From Treponema bryantii (GTDB lineage Bacteria; Spirochaetota; Spirochaetia; Treponematales; Treponemataceae), in the NCBI RefSeq assembly GCF_036492245.1, contig NZ_AP025286.1, positions 682,001-746,000 of the forward strand: a stretch of DNA of 64,000 nt, written 5' to 3'. The notes under the pieces are model-generated. The model saw only the letters and a list, made by a program, of their open reading frames with translations, was not told the DNA's origin and searched no databases. Both the position numbers and the translations under genes were made by a program. Positions 9,006 through 17,589 of the stretch are shown here, one piece after another (the first letter of the stretch is position 1; each line of letters opens with the position of its first letter).

Positions 9006-10001
9006 TTACGGAACCGGAATAAAATCAAGAATCCTTGTGATAATGTCATCCGCAGTAACATTGTCAGCTGCAGCTTCGTAAGAAAGTACAAGACGATGAC
9101 GCAGAACATTAAGAGCCACGGCCTTAATATCTTCTGGAAGAACAAAATCACGACCAGCAAAAAGAGCCTTAACCTTAGCACACTGAAGCATAGCAATACC
9201 CGCACGAGGCGAAGCGCCAAAATGAATGTAGCGGGTAATATCGTTAGAGTTTGCTGTATTTACAAGAGTACGGCCAGCCTGCTGTTTCTTAGAGTTCTCA
9301 GGACGAGTAACAGTAAGAATAGAAACAATGTATTCAACAAGCTTTTCATCACAGGTAACAGAAGCAGCCGCCTCACGCAGAGCCTTAATATCATCAGCTT
9401 TAACAATCTGCTTTACAGGTACATACGGAGCCTGACCACAAGTCTGAACAATTTTAATTTCATTGTCAGCAGCAGGGTAAGTGATAACCAGCTTCATCAA
9501 AAAGCGGTCCAGCTCAGCCTCAGGCAGATTGTAAGTTCCTTCCTGTTCAACCGGGTTCTGAGTAGCAAGTACAAAGAACGGCTCCGGCAGCTTGTAAGTT
9601 TCTTCGCCAATAGTAATCTGGCGCTCTTCCATAGCCTCAAGCATAGCCGACTGAACCTTAGCAGGTGCACGGTTAATTTCATCCGCAAGAATCACATTTG
9701 CAAAAACCGGTCCCTTTCGTACACTGAAAGTACCCTTGTTCTGTTCATAAATAAGAGTACCGGTAACATCTGCCGGCAGCAAATCCGGAGTAAACTGAAT
9801 TCGCTTAAAATCCAGCCCCAGAATCTCCGCAGTAGTTTTTATAGCAAGAGTCTTTGCAAGTCCTGGTACACCTTCAAGCAGAACATGTCCACCTGCAATA
9901 AAAGCAGTCATAATATCATCAATCAGATTTTCCTGCCCAACAAGCCTTTTAGCAGCTTCTGTACGGCAGTTCTCAAGAATTTTTACGATTTCTTTATTCA
10001 T
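9006..10001 (-). CDS. MoxR-family AAA+ ATPase
   Basis: A 331-residue MoxR-type AAA+ ATPase, first gene of the minus-strand Bat operon. It has Walker A GVPGLAKT, Walker B ILADEINRAP, sensor 1 FVLATQNPVEQEGTYNLPEAELDRF and a C-terminal lid with GASPRAGIAML. MoxR ATPases act as chaperones that activate or load metal into partner proteins through VWA-containing co-factors, here supplied by the DUF58 and BatABC genes. The open frame runs up to 10100, but homology starts at MNKEIVKILENC, so ATG at 10001 (or ATG at 10010, three codons upstream) is preferred; no convincing Shine-Dalgarno separates them. Confidence 0.92.
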   Translation of the reverse strand: MNKEIVKILENCRTEAAKRLVGQENLIDDIMTAFIAGGHVLLEGVPGLAKTLAIKTTAEILGLDFKRIQFTPDLLPADVTGTLIYEQNKGTFSVRKGPVFANVILADEINRAPAKVQSAMLEAMEERQITIGEETYKLPEPFFVLATQNPVEQEGTYNLPEAELDRFLMKLVITYPAADNEIKIVQTCGQAPYVPVKQIVKADDIKALREAAASVTCDEKLVEYIVSILTVTRPENSKKQQAGRTLVNTANSNDITRYIHFGASPRAGIAMLQCAKVKALFAGRDFVLPEDIKAVALNVLRHRLVLSYEAAADNVTADDIITRILDFIPVP

Positions 10002-10127
10002 ATTTATCATTATATCAAAAAAAATATAGGGAATGGAACACCTAAAACAATATTCTATATAAATGAATAAAATTGTGAGGAATTGATATATAACTTTCAA
10101 AATCTTATTGAAAGCGTGAAAAATATA

Positions 10128-10156
10128 TTCAATTCAATGAAATTAAACAGTATAAT
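10128..10156 (+). promoter_or_regulatory. Candidate sigma-70 promoter of the Cys-rich lipoprotein gene
   Basis: TATAAT at 10151-10156 with a weak -35 TTCAAT at 10128-10133 and 17 bp between, 29 bp before the start codon. The perfect -10 and AT-rich context are what support it. Confidence 0.45.
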
Positions 10157-10185
10157 GTTGTAAAAATTTAAATAATTAAGAAATT

Positions 10186-11172
10186 ATGAAAAAAATATCA
10201 ATCACATTATTATTTTTATCTCTATGTTTTTTATTCATTTCTTGTCCAACCATAATAAAAGGTGAAGAAGGTGTCATTATAGGAAATTATCCAGATTGGG
10301 TTGCTATACCTGGAAATGAAGGGTGCAGTTGTGCTGGAACTTCAGAGTGGATGGATTGGGAATCAGAAAATGGAAAAAAACTTCTATGTTTTATTCCAGA
10401 TGAAGAAATAAATAAAACAAAATCAGGAAAGTTTAGATTAATAATATTTGACCAATATATAGCTGTTATGCTGAATGATATTGATAGTACTGTTATAAAA
10501 GCGGCCTATAATTACATTGGTGATAAAAGTGACGGCATGGGGATTATTGAGGTATATCCAGAGCAGAAAGATGCAGAAACTGCATATGAATATGATTGTT
10601 ATTGTAAAAAAAATATGTCTGATCCTGTTTCTGAAGATAATAAAGCCCATGTTTTAATGACAAGAATTCGAAGCAATGGTTATGATATTGGTTTTAATTA
10701 TCAGCTTACTGTTGCAGATGAACTGATTATTGATGTTGATTTAAAAAATACTAAAAACAATGAGGCGGTTGTATTAGACAAAGTATATCCATGGCTTAAT
10801 TTCTCTTTAATTAAACAAGATCCATATACATGTTATGGCTTCTCTTGTGATTGTGAAAATAAAAGTGTACAGATTCCTGCATACTGGAGATTATGGGGGA
10901 TAGATGTATATCCTGGAAATACTCCTGTTGATGGGAATTCAAATATTGAAAAATATATATATTATTGCTTTGAAGGCTTTTCTTTACGTTCCATAAATGA
11001 AGAAACACAGACAATTCAAATTAATTTACTTGATGCAAAAGAAAGTGATTTTGCTGATTATATGGAAGTTGTAAGAAGTGGTGATGTCGGAACTCTTACA
11101 TATTATAAGTTAAATAATGGTATTTCTGTTGTCGTAAAAAAATATACTGACTTATATTGTGAAGAAAATTAA
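10186..11172 (+). CDS. Cys-rich lipoprotein of unknown function
   Basis: A 328-residue lipoprotein I do not recognise. The N-terminus is a signal with lipobox FISC (Cys20). The mature protein is unusually rich in Cys for an exported protein, with close pairs at GCSCAG (about 46-48), DCYCKK (about 141-143) and a cluster CYGFSCDC (about 213-220); these could form disulfides or bind metal. Repeated beta-strand-like segments (KFRLIIFDQYIAVML, DELIIDVDLK, SIQINLLDAKES-like) suggest a beta-sandwich. It is transcribed divergently from the MoxR operon, is more AT-rich than the downstream aminotransferase, and has its own promoter-like sequence, so it looks like a monocistronic, possibly acquired gene. 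Confidence 0.7.
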   Translation: MKKISITLLFLSLCFLFISCPTIIKGEEGVIIGNYPDWVAIPGNEGCSCAGTSEWMDWESENGKKLLCFIPDEEINKTKSGKFRLIIFDQYIAVMLNDIDSTVIKAAYNYIGDKSDGMGIIEVYPEQKDAETAYEYDCYCKKNMSDPVSEDNKAHVLMTRIRSNGYDIGFNYQLTVADELIIDVDLKNTKNNEAVVLDKVYPWLNFSLIKQDPYTCYGFSCDCENKSVQIPAYWRLWGIDVYPGNTPVDGNSNIEKYIYYCFEGFSLRSINEETQTIQINLLDAKESDFADYMEVVRSGDVGTLTYYKLNNGISVVVKKYTDLYCEEN

Positions 11173-11235
11173 TTTAAAAATATATATTCTAAACTGTATA
11201 AATATGCATTTAACTACCATTTTTCTGCATAATCA

Positions 11236-11264
11236 TTGACTAAGCAAGTGTAAATTCGCATAAT
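11236..11264 (+). promoter_or_regulatory. Candidate promoter of the aminotransferase gene
   Basis: TTGACT (11236-11241), 17 bp, CATAAT (11259-11264). The -10 ends only 9 bases before the ATG at 11274, so the predicted transcript would be almost leaderless, although AGGG at 11266-11269 could also be a close Shine-Dalgarno for a transcript from further upstream. Confidence 0.5.
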
Positions 11265-11273
11265 TAGGGCATT

Positions 11274-12563
11274 ATGATTAATCCATTAGCAAAAGATTTG
11301 AATGATACCTTATCAGGTACAGTAGTAGACGCCCTCATGTCAGACATGGGCCGCCGCCTTTATTTTCCAAACGGAATTATTTCTCAGGGTGGAGAAGCTG
11401 CAAAAGACGCTCACTTCGCAAACGGTACAATCGGAATGGCAGTTGCTGCCGGAACTCCGATAGAGCTCGATTCTTACAAAAAGAATATGCCTTCACTTAC
11501 ACCTCGCGAAACAGTTGCTTATGCAAAAACAGCCGGTAATCCAGACCTCCGTGCTTTATGGAAAGAAAAAATCATTGCTAAAAATCCGTCACTCAAAAAT
11601 AAACAGTTTTCACTTCCAATTCTTGTACCTGGACTTACTGCAGTTCTCTCTTATGTAAGCGACCTTTTTGTTGATGTAGACAAGCCGCTTCTTGCTGCAG
11701 ATCCTTGCTGGGATAACTACGAACTGATTGCAGCAGCCCGCCGTGGTGCAGAGTTCCATCAGTTCAAGTGTTTCGAAAACGGAAAGTTCAACATTGCAGA
11801 TCTCGAAGCAAAGATGAAGGCAGATGCAGAAAAATACGGTTCAGTTCGTGTAATTCTCAACTTCCCTCAGAATCCTTCAGGCTACAGCCCAACTGTTTCA
11901 GAAGCAAAGGAAATCGTTCGCATCGTTCGCGAACTTGCAGAAGCTGGAAAGAAGGTTCTTGTACTTTCTGATGATGCTTACTTCGGACTCAATTACGAAG
12001 ATGATATCGAACCACAGTCACTTTTTGCTTACATGGCAGACCTTCACGAAAATGTACTTGCAATTAAGGCTGATGGTCCTACAAAAGAAGACTTTGCATG
12101 GGGCTTCCGTGCAGGTTTCGTAACATTCGCATCAAAAGGACTCACAGACGCTCAGTATATAGCACTTGTAACAAAGTTCATGGCTGCAATCCGTTCTTCA
12201 GTTTCTTGTTCTTCAACACCTTCACAGAGCCTTGTAATGCATGCTCTTAAGGATGAAGCTCACGAAAAGCAGAAGCTCGAATGCCGCAATATGCTTAAGC
12301 GCCGTTATGACCTTGTTCGCGCATTTGTAAATAATCATAAATCTGATGTTCTTGAACCACTTCCTTTCAACTCTGGTTACTTCATGAGTTTCCACGTGAA
12401 ATCTGGAAAGGCAGAGGAAATCCGTAAGGAACTTCTTAAGTCAGAAGGAATCGGAATCATTCAGATTGACCCATATACTCTTCGCGTTGCTTTCTCAAGC
12501 ATTGATGAAGATAAGATTGATTCAGTTTACACAAGCATTTATAATGTAGCTAAGAATTTTTAA
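11274..12563 (+). CDS. Class I/II PLP-dependent aminotransferase
   Basis: A 429-residue cytoplasmic fold-type I aminotransferase. Recognisable parts are NFPQNPSGYSP (about 200-210, substrate and PLP binding Asn), VLSDDAYFGLNY (the D..Y pair contacting PLP), and IKADGPTKEDFAWGFRAGF (the Lys region forming the Schiff base, then Arg of the phosphate site). It is closest in layout to aspartate/aromatic aminotransferase relatives of the AAT_I group; the exact amino acid cannot be given. The base composition and codon use (many ctt, aag, gaa) suggest good expression. The solute-binding lipoprotein gene starts 17 bp after its stop, so the two may be co-transcribed. Confidence 0.88.
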   Translation: MINPLAKDLNDTLSGTVVDALMSDMGRRLYFPNGIISQGGEAAKDAHFANGTIGMAVAAGTPIELDSYKKNMPSLTPRETVAYAKTAGNPDLRALWKEKIIAKNPSLKNKQFSLPILVPGLTAVLSYVSDLFVDVDKPLLAADPCWDNYELIAAARRGAEFHQFKCFENGKFNIADLEAKMKADAEKYGSVRVILNFPQNPSGYSPTVSEAKEIVRIVRELAEAGKKVLVLSDDAYFGLNYEDDIEPQSLFAYMADLHENVLAIKADGPTKEDFAWGFRAGFVTFASKGLTDAQYIALVTKFMAAIRSSVSCSSTPSQSLVMHALKDEAHEKQKLECRNMLKRRYDLVRAFVNNHKSDVLEPLPFNSGYFMSFHVKSGKAEEIRKELLKSEGIGIIQIDPYTLRVAFSSIDEDKIDSVYTSIYNVAKNF

Positions 12564-12580
12564 TTCATAAGGAATAAAAT

Positions 12581-13870
12581 TTGAAGCATACATCTGTACT
12601 TTCTACTCTTATACTCTGCGCAGGTATGATGTTCTGCGGCTGTTCAAAAGGCAGTCCGCAGAATAGCCGAACCGTTTATCAGCAGGATAGAATTGTAATC
12701 TGGACAAGCTGCCGCGAGTTCGCGCAGTACATAGAACTTTTTAACCGTCAGCACAAGGATAATTGTGCAATTCTTGTTTACAAGGATAATCCTGCTCTTT
12801 CTTTACCACCTGCAAAAGATGAAAACCCGCCTGATATAATTGTTGGTTCCTGGCTTCGTACAGATTCTCCGCACAAAAGCTTTAAATCTCTTGATTATCT
12901 TTTTGATACCAAGAAACTCACTTCAGAAGTTTTTTATCCGCAGCTGCTCAATTCCGGAAAAAGAAAAGCTGTTCAGTATCTTCTTCCGGTGAGCTTTAAT
13001 CTTCCTGCAATAATTTTTGCAACAGAAAATAAAGATCAGATTCCAGACAGTTATGTACTTTCTCTGGATCAGATTCGAAGCACAGCTTCTGCCTATAATG
13101 CAAAAAACACTAAAGAAGCGTATACAAAAATCGGTTTTACCCCACTTGGAAATGATGATTTTCTTTATCTTGTTTCAAAAATGATGGGAACTGATTTTCG
13201 GGAAGAAAAGGGTGAAATCGCCTGGGATGGTCAGGCTCTTCTGGATTCTGTTGCCTTCCTTCGCGACTGGGTTTACAAAGAAAATACTTCCCCGCAGATT
13301 GAAGAAGATTTCACTTTTAAATATCTGTTCATGCCTTATTATCGCCAGGTTTCTTCCGGACGAACGCTGTATGCCTATACTACAAGCGACAGTCTTTTCA
13401 AGATTCTAAAAGAACAGGATCTTGCTGTAGACTATCGATGGGTAGTTGAAAATAATTCAATCTACATTGAAGACTCTGTAACCATGATGGGAATTTATAA
13501 AGATGCCAGAAATCAGGTGGGCGCTACAGATTTTATTTCATGGTTCTTCCAGTCTGAAAATCAGAAACACATTCTCGAAACAAAAGAAAACATGCATCTT
13601 GAAACGGATATGTTTGGAATTGCCGGAGGATTCTCATCTCTGCGTGATGTAACTGAACATATTCTGCCGATTTATTACAATCAGCTTTTGACAAATCTTC
13701 CGCCGTCTCAAATGCTCACAGCTCCGCAGAAACTTCCTGCACGATGGGAGAGTTATCGAACTTTGGTTATTGAGCCTTATATTAAGAATGCGGTAACGGT
13801 AGGGGATGGTGAATCTGCGCAGACGCTGCATGATTATGAGAAAGAGTGGCGGAAGAAAGTCTTCGACTAA
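12581..13870 (+). CDS. Extracellular solute-binding lipoprotein (ABC importer, family 1 like)
   Basis: A 429-residue lipoprotein: signal sequence with lipobox FCGC (Cys20), then a periplasmic binding-protein fold opening with RIVIWTSCREFAQYIELFNRQH, the pattern of family 1 carbohydrate-type binding proteins (beta strand IVIWTS followed by a helix facing the cleft). DIIVGSWL, VSFNLPAIIFAT and SVTMMGIYKDA fit the second lobe. Translation starts at TTG 12581 with AAGG at 12569-12572. No permease or ATPase gene is next to it, so its transport partner must be encoded elsewhere. Sugar specificity is inferred only from the family and is uncertain. Confidence 0.8.
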   Translation: MKHTSVLSTLILCAGMMFCGCSKGSPQNSRTVYQQDRIVIWTSCREFAQYIELFNRQHKDNCAILVYKDNPALSLPPAKDENPPDIIVGSWLRTDSPHKSFKSLDYLFDTKKLTSEVFYPQLLNSGKRKAVQYLLPVSFNLPAIIFATENKDQIPDSYVLSLDQIRSTASAYNAKNTKEAYTKIGFTPLGNDDFLYLVSKMMGTDFREEKGEIAWDGQALLDSVAFLRDWVYKENTSPQIEEDFTFKYLFMPYYRQVSSGRTLYAYTTSDSLFKILKEQDLAVDYRWVVENNSIYIEDSVTMMGIYKDARNQVGATDFISWFFQSENQKHILETKENMHLETDMFGIAGGFSSLRDVTEHILPIYYNQLLTNLPPSQMLTAPQKLPARWESYRTLVIEPYIKNAVTVGDGESAQTLHDYEKEWRKKVFD

Positions 13871-13888
13871 TAAATCAATGACATCTTA

Positions 13889-14062
13889 TGATATTTGAGC
13901 GCTCCCGTGGGAAAACACATCAGGCTGCGGGCGAGCCAGTTTTTTGTGTTAAAAAATAAAGAGATTTTCACAAGTGAAAATCTCTTTATTTTTTTTCGAT
14001 GGCTAAGCGCCAAAACTTCTCGATGCAGCCTGATGTGTCTTCCCACTCCGCACTCAAATATC
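13889..14062. repeat. Long imperfect inverted repeat, family A copy 1
   Basis: The outer arms (about 13889-13940 and 14000-14062) are imperfect reverse complements: shared blocks include TGATATTTGAG, GTGGGA, ACACATCAGGCTGC and CGAG. A perfect terminator hairpin occupies the centre. The arm reading AGTGCGGAG, then GAAGAC, then AGGCTGCATCGAG on the minus strand also occurs in the repeat at 18445-18587, so this is a dispersed hairpin element (MITE- or REP-like) and not just a terminator. Confidence 0.75.
13951..13996. terminator. Bidirectional intrinsic terminator
   Basis: A perfect 21-bp stem (13951-13971 with 13974-13994) and a 2-base loop AA, flanked by A6 on one side and T8 on the other, so it can stop transcription in both directions. 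It lies between the convergent solute-binding lipoprotein and EamA genes. Confidence 0.9.
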
Positions 14063-14082
14063 ACAATATACAGTTAATATTA

Positions 14083-15021
14083 TTATCTCTTCTTGCTTAC
14101 AAATTCTCTCAACAATATGAATCCCAGAATTATCACACCACCGACGATACACTTTACCGTCGGGATCTCGTGGACAAACAGGAATACCCATACCGGGTTC
14201 ATCAGTGGCTCAATCATTGTAATAAGTGATGCTGACAATGCTGTGACTTTCTTGATTCCAATTGAGTACATGATATTCGGAATGCCCATTTGTAAGAGGC
14301 CGAGTAACAGCAGGAAGGTCAGTGAACGTAAATCCGGCACTCCGCGTTCCATCAGGAAAATGAATGGAAGTCCGAACGAAGCGGTAATAATCTGTGCGAG
14401 CATGAAGGCGTCTTTTGAAGTGTTGTGAGACGGGATTTTACCAGTTTCTCGAATCTTTTCTGCAATCAGAAGCTGCTGCTTTCTCTGGAAGAGGGTAGTG
14501 GCAGCCCAGGTAACGCCTGAGAGGGCTGCGATTGTGTTTCCTAAAAGTGCAGTCTCTGCAAACTCGCCGCTCTGATTTTCCATCAGGCTGTCTGCAAAGA
14601 AAAGCACCATACCCACTGCAATTCCTGCAAAGGTGATGTAATCGATTTTTCTGTTTTTCTCGCCGAGGATAATTGCGCTGAAAAGAATTACCCAAACCGG
14701 GCTTGTGTACTGCAGAAAAATTACGTTTGCTGCATAAGTGAGCTTGTTTGATATAACGTACATTATCATTGTGGCCGCATAACTCAAAGCAGATAGCCAC
14801 AGGTAAATTGTCTGAGCCCGGTCAATCTTTCCGCTGACTTCGTCTTTTACATAAAAGTGCGGCAGCTGGCGTGTAAAAACAGCCATTACTAAAAAGGCGA
14901 AAGTACTTCGCAAACCCGCAATCGCAAAAGAATTTACGTTTACATATTTTAAGAAAACACCGCCGAGACTCCAGCCCAGCGCACAGATTACAAGAGCCGA
15001 TGCTCCTTCCGGCTTTTTCAT
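14083..15021 (-). CDS. EamA/DMT-family transporter
   Basis: A 312-residue integral membrane protein with ten hydrophobic segments arranged as two EamA repeats (about 5-140 and 165-305), the drug/metabolite transporter layout. GWSLGGVFLKYVNVNSFAIAG opens the first repeat and MIEPLMNPVWVFLFVHE, a typical EPxxxPV motif, marks the second. These proteins export or import small metabolites; the substrate is unknown. The frame is open to 15147, but the start at ATG 15021 is preferred because it overlaps the metH stop in an ATGA junction and gives the normal family N-terminus. Last gene of the ybaK-metH-EamA operon; a role in moving an amino acid or methylated compound is possible but unproven. Confidence 0.87.
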   Translation of the reverse strand: MKKPEGASALVICALGWSLGGVFLKYVNVNSFAIAGLRSTFAFLVMAVFTRQLPHFYVKDEVSGKIDRAQTIYLWLSALSYAATMIMYVISNKLTYAANVIFLQYTSPVWVILFSAIILGEKNRKIDYITFAGIAVGMVLFFADSLMENQSGEFAETALLGNTIAALSGVTWAATTLFQRKQQLLIAEKIRETGKIPSHNTSKDAFMLAQIITASFGLPFIFLMERGVPDLRSLTFLLLLGLLQMGIPNIMYSIGIKKVTALSASLITMIEPLMNPVWVFLFVHEIPTVKCIVGGVIILGFILLREFVSKKR

Positions 15022-17570
15022 TTGAAGAGCTCCAGAGCAAATCGAACTGTATCCATTGCGTCCTTGCCGTAGAAGTCTGCACCAATCTGGTCGGCATATT
15101 CCTGCGTCATAACAGCGCCGCCAACGCAGGTTTTTGCCCACGGACATTCCTTGCGCAGCAGTTTAATCGTCTCTTCCATTGCAGCAACCGTCGTAGTCAT
15201 AAGAGCTGAAAGTCCAACAAGCATTACGTGATCTTTTTTGCACGCCTCAACAACTACCTCAGGCGGTACATCCTTTCCAAGGTCAATTACGTCAAAGTCA
15301 TAATTTTCCAGCAGAACCTTTACAATGTTTTTTCCGATATCGTGAATATCGCCCTTTACCGTAGCGATAATAATTTTTCCTTTCGGCGCTCCCTTCTTTC
15401 CCGATTTTTCCATGTACTCGCGGATCTCACCAAACGCCGCTTTAGCCGCCTCTGCCGCCATCAAAAGTTGAGGAAGATACATCGTCTTTTTTTCAAAGCG
15501 CTTACCCACGTAGTCCAGTCCAGGAATCAGGTACTCGTTAATAATCGTGAGTGACTCCGTAGTTTTCAAAAGTTCTCGGGTAGCCGCCGCTGCATCAGTT
15601 TTGAGTCCATGGATTATTGCATTTGAAAGGGGGGAAGTCTCCCCCTCGCTCGCACTTCGTTGCTCGCTACCCCCTCCAGCGGGGGTGCCCCCCGCATCGC
15701 CCCCGGAAGTACCGGTAGCTGGCACAAGGTTTGCAAGCCTCTCGCTTTCCTTTCCGCTCCACTCAATATAATCCGTACAGTTTTCGTCGCGGCCAGAAAG
15801 CAGGTTATAACATCTCCATGCCTTAATCATTTCGCCCTGAAGTGGATTCATAATTGCCGCAGAAAGTCCTGCTCCCATACAGAGTGTAAAGAAACTTGCA
15901 GTAACATATTCGCGCAAAGGAAGTCCAAAGCTTACGTTTGAAATTCCAAGGCTGGTAAGACCGCCCATTTCGTGAATAGCACGAACTGTTTCCATAGTTG
16001 CAATGCCGGCCTTTGAGTCTGAACTTACAGCCATGGCAAGAGGGTCTATAATAATATCTGATTTTCTGATTCCGTATTTTGCAGCTTCTGCGTAAATCTT
16101 TTTTGCAATTGCTACACGGCGTGCGCTGTCTTCAGGAATACCGTCTTCATCAAGGGTAAGGGCAACAACAAGTCCACCGTATTTTTTTACGAGCGGGAAC
16201 ACTGTGTCCATAATTTCCTGCTTGCCGTTTACCGAGTTAATCATCGGCTTTCCGTTGTAACGGCGCAAAGCTGCTTCCATAACGTCCGGCTTAGTCGTAT
16301 CAATCTGTAGTGGCAGTGTAGTTACGTTCTGAAGTTCATCGAGAACTCGGAGCATCATTTCTTTTTCATCAATTTCCGGAAGGCCTACGTTTACGTCCAG
16401 AACCTGGGCACCAGCTTCTTCCTGTTCCATTCCCTGATGAATGATGTAAGGAATGTCTCCTGCACGCAGAGCCTCTTTGAATTTTTTCTTACCTGTTGGA
16501 TTTATGCGTTCGCCGATAAGTACCGGGCGGTGAGGCCCTCCGAAGTAGACTACTTTTGTATTTGAGGAAACACTGCCGATGCAAGGGGGCGTTGCGGGGG
16601 TGTCCCCCGCAGAAGGGGTAGTGGAAGACGCGCCAGCGGCTGGAGTGAGGGGAAGGCCTTCCCCTCCTAATGCTGTTGAAATGCCTTTGATATATTCCGG
16701 TGTAGTTCCACAACAGCCGCCGAGCACAGTTGGACCGAGTTCTGCGAGCTGTTTCATTGCGTCGACAAACTCGGGAGCTTCAACGTCAAAAACGGTCTTG
16801 CCGTCTACAACTTTTGGAAGGCCGGCATTTGGCTTAACGAGAACGGGAACGCTTGCTGCTTTACAGAGTCGCTCAACGGTCGGCTTCATTTCCAGAGGGC
16901 CGAGGCTGCAGTTTACACCAACCACAGAAACGCCAAGGCCTTCGAGCATTGCAACCATTGTCTCTGGCGTAGAACCGCTCAAAGTTCGGCATTCTCTGTC
17001 ATAAACATTACTTACGATAATCGGGAGATCTTCGGCTGCAATTCCGAGGTCTTCCATGGTTTCTTTTGCGGCAAGAACGGCGGCTTTAGATTCATAGCCG
17101 TCGTTCATGGTCTCTATCATTACACAGTCGATTTTGTTTTCTTTTGCAAGAGGGAAGGCTGCGGCAAATGTTTTCTTAAAAAGTTTTACGCAGTCTTCAA
17201 AATCAAGGTCGCCCATCGGTTTGAGAAGTTTTCCGCAGGAACCGATGTCGAAGGCGATAAAATAATTTCCGTCCGGTTTTTCGGCACGGGCTTTGTTGCG
17301 TGCTGTATTTGCATCCTCAATGGCGGCTTTTACAAAGCGTTCCAGTTCCAGCGGAAACTTTGTGATAAAAGCGCCGAATGTATTTGTGTTAACGATATTA
17401 GAACCGGCTGCAAAATAGTTGTAGTGCAGCTGAACGATGCGGTCCGGGTGTTTTGTGTTCCAGGTTTCCGGGAGTTCTCCGGGCTTTAAGCCCATGCCCT
17501 GCAAAACTGTACCTGTGCCGCCGTCAAAAAATAAAATCTCTTTTCCTAATAAATCGTGAAGTTTAGTCAT
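15018..17570 (-). CDS. metH: Cobalamin-dependent methionine synthase, short form without activation domain
   Basis: An 850-residue cytoplasmic MetH that moves a methyl group from methyltetrahydrofolate to homocysteine through cobalamin. Order: homocysteine domain (1-300; zinc ligands in GVNCSLGP and GGCCGT), pterin-binding domain (about 340-610; LIGERINPTGKKKF), cap domain (about 650-735) and cobalamin domain with DIHDIGKN near 741-748 (His is the cobalt ligand). The C-terminal SAM-binding reactivation domain of the 1227-residue E. coli enzyme is absent, so another protein must reactivate it. Two linkers (about 302-328 and 622-646) are low-complexity Gly/Pro/Ala/Ser inserts encoded by GC-rich palindromic repeats. 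It lies 19 bp after ybaK; no cobalamin riboswitch is visible in that gap. Confidence 0.93.
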   Translation of the reverse strand: MTKLHDLLGKEILFFDGGTGTVLQGMGLKPGELPETWNTKHPDRIVQLHYNYFAAGSNIVNTNTFGAFITKFPLELERFVKAAIEDANTARNKARAEKPDGNYFIAFDIGSCGKLLKPMGDLDFEDCVKLFKKTFAAAFPLAKENKIDCVMIETMNDGYESKAAVLAAKETMEDLGIAAEDLPIIVSNVYDRECRTLSGSTPETMVAMLEGLGVSVVGVNCSLGPLEMKPTVERLCKAASVPVLVKPNAGLPKVVDGKTVFDVEAPEFVDAMKQLAELGPTVLGGCCGTTPEYIKGISTALGGEGLPLTPAAGASSTTPSAGDTPATPPCIGSVSSNTKVVYFGGPHRPVLIGERINPTGKKKFKEALRAGDIPYIIHQGMEQEEAGAQVLDVNVGLPEIDEKEMMLRVLDELQNVTTLPLQIDTTKPDVMEAALRRYNGKPMINSVNGKQEIMDTVFPLVKKYGGLVVALTLDEDGIPEDSARRVAIAKKIYAEAAKYGIRKSDIIIDPLAMAVSSDSKAGIATMETVRAIHEMGGLTSLGISNVSFGLPLREYVTASFFTLCMGAGLSAAIMNPLQGEMIKAWRCYNLLSGRDENCTDYIEWSGKESERLANLVPATGTSGGDAGGTPAGGGSEQRSASEGETSPLSNAIIHGLKTDAAAATRELLKTTESLTIINEYLIPGLDYVGKRFEKKTMYLPQLLMAAEAAKAAFGEIREYMEKSGKKGAPKGKIIIATVKGDIHDIGKNIVKVLLENYDFDVIDLGKDVPPEVVVEACKKDHVMLVGLSALMTTTVAAMEETIKLLRKECPWAKTCVGGAVMTQEYADQIGADFYGKDAMDTVRFALELFK
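15631..15704 (+). repeat. GC-rich palindromic element inside metH, copy 1
   Basis: On the plus strand it reads GGGGAAG, CTCCCCCTCGCTC, GCTACCCC, then the hairpin GCGGGGGTGCCCCCCGC and ATCGCCCCC. The same block order occurs at 16585-16665 on the other strand. It falls exactly in the linker between the pterin and cap domains, keeps the frame, and is much richer in GC than the gene around it. Confidence 0.8.
16585..16665 (-). repeat. GC-rich palindromic element inside metH, copy 2 (inverted)
   Basis: On the minus strand it reads GGGGAAGGCCTTCCCCTCACTC, CTACCCC, the hairpin GCGGGGGACACCCCCGC and AACGCCCCC, matching copy 1 in order and spacing but in opposite orientation. AGGGGAAGGCCTTCCCCT is a perfect palindrome. 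It encodes the linker between the homocysteine and pterin domains. Confidence 0.8.
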
Positions 17571-17589
17571 GTGCGCAATTATAGCGGAT

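Noticed and set aside
8592-10070. 492-codon plus-strand open frame across the MoxR/DUF58 genes
   Set aside because: It opposes two strongly conserved genes and its product has no family-like features.
17571-17589. Cobalamin riboswitch upstream of metH
   Set aside because: Only 19 bp separate metH from ybaK, and no B12-box-like sequence was seen upstream of ybaK.
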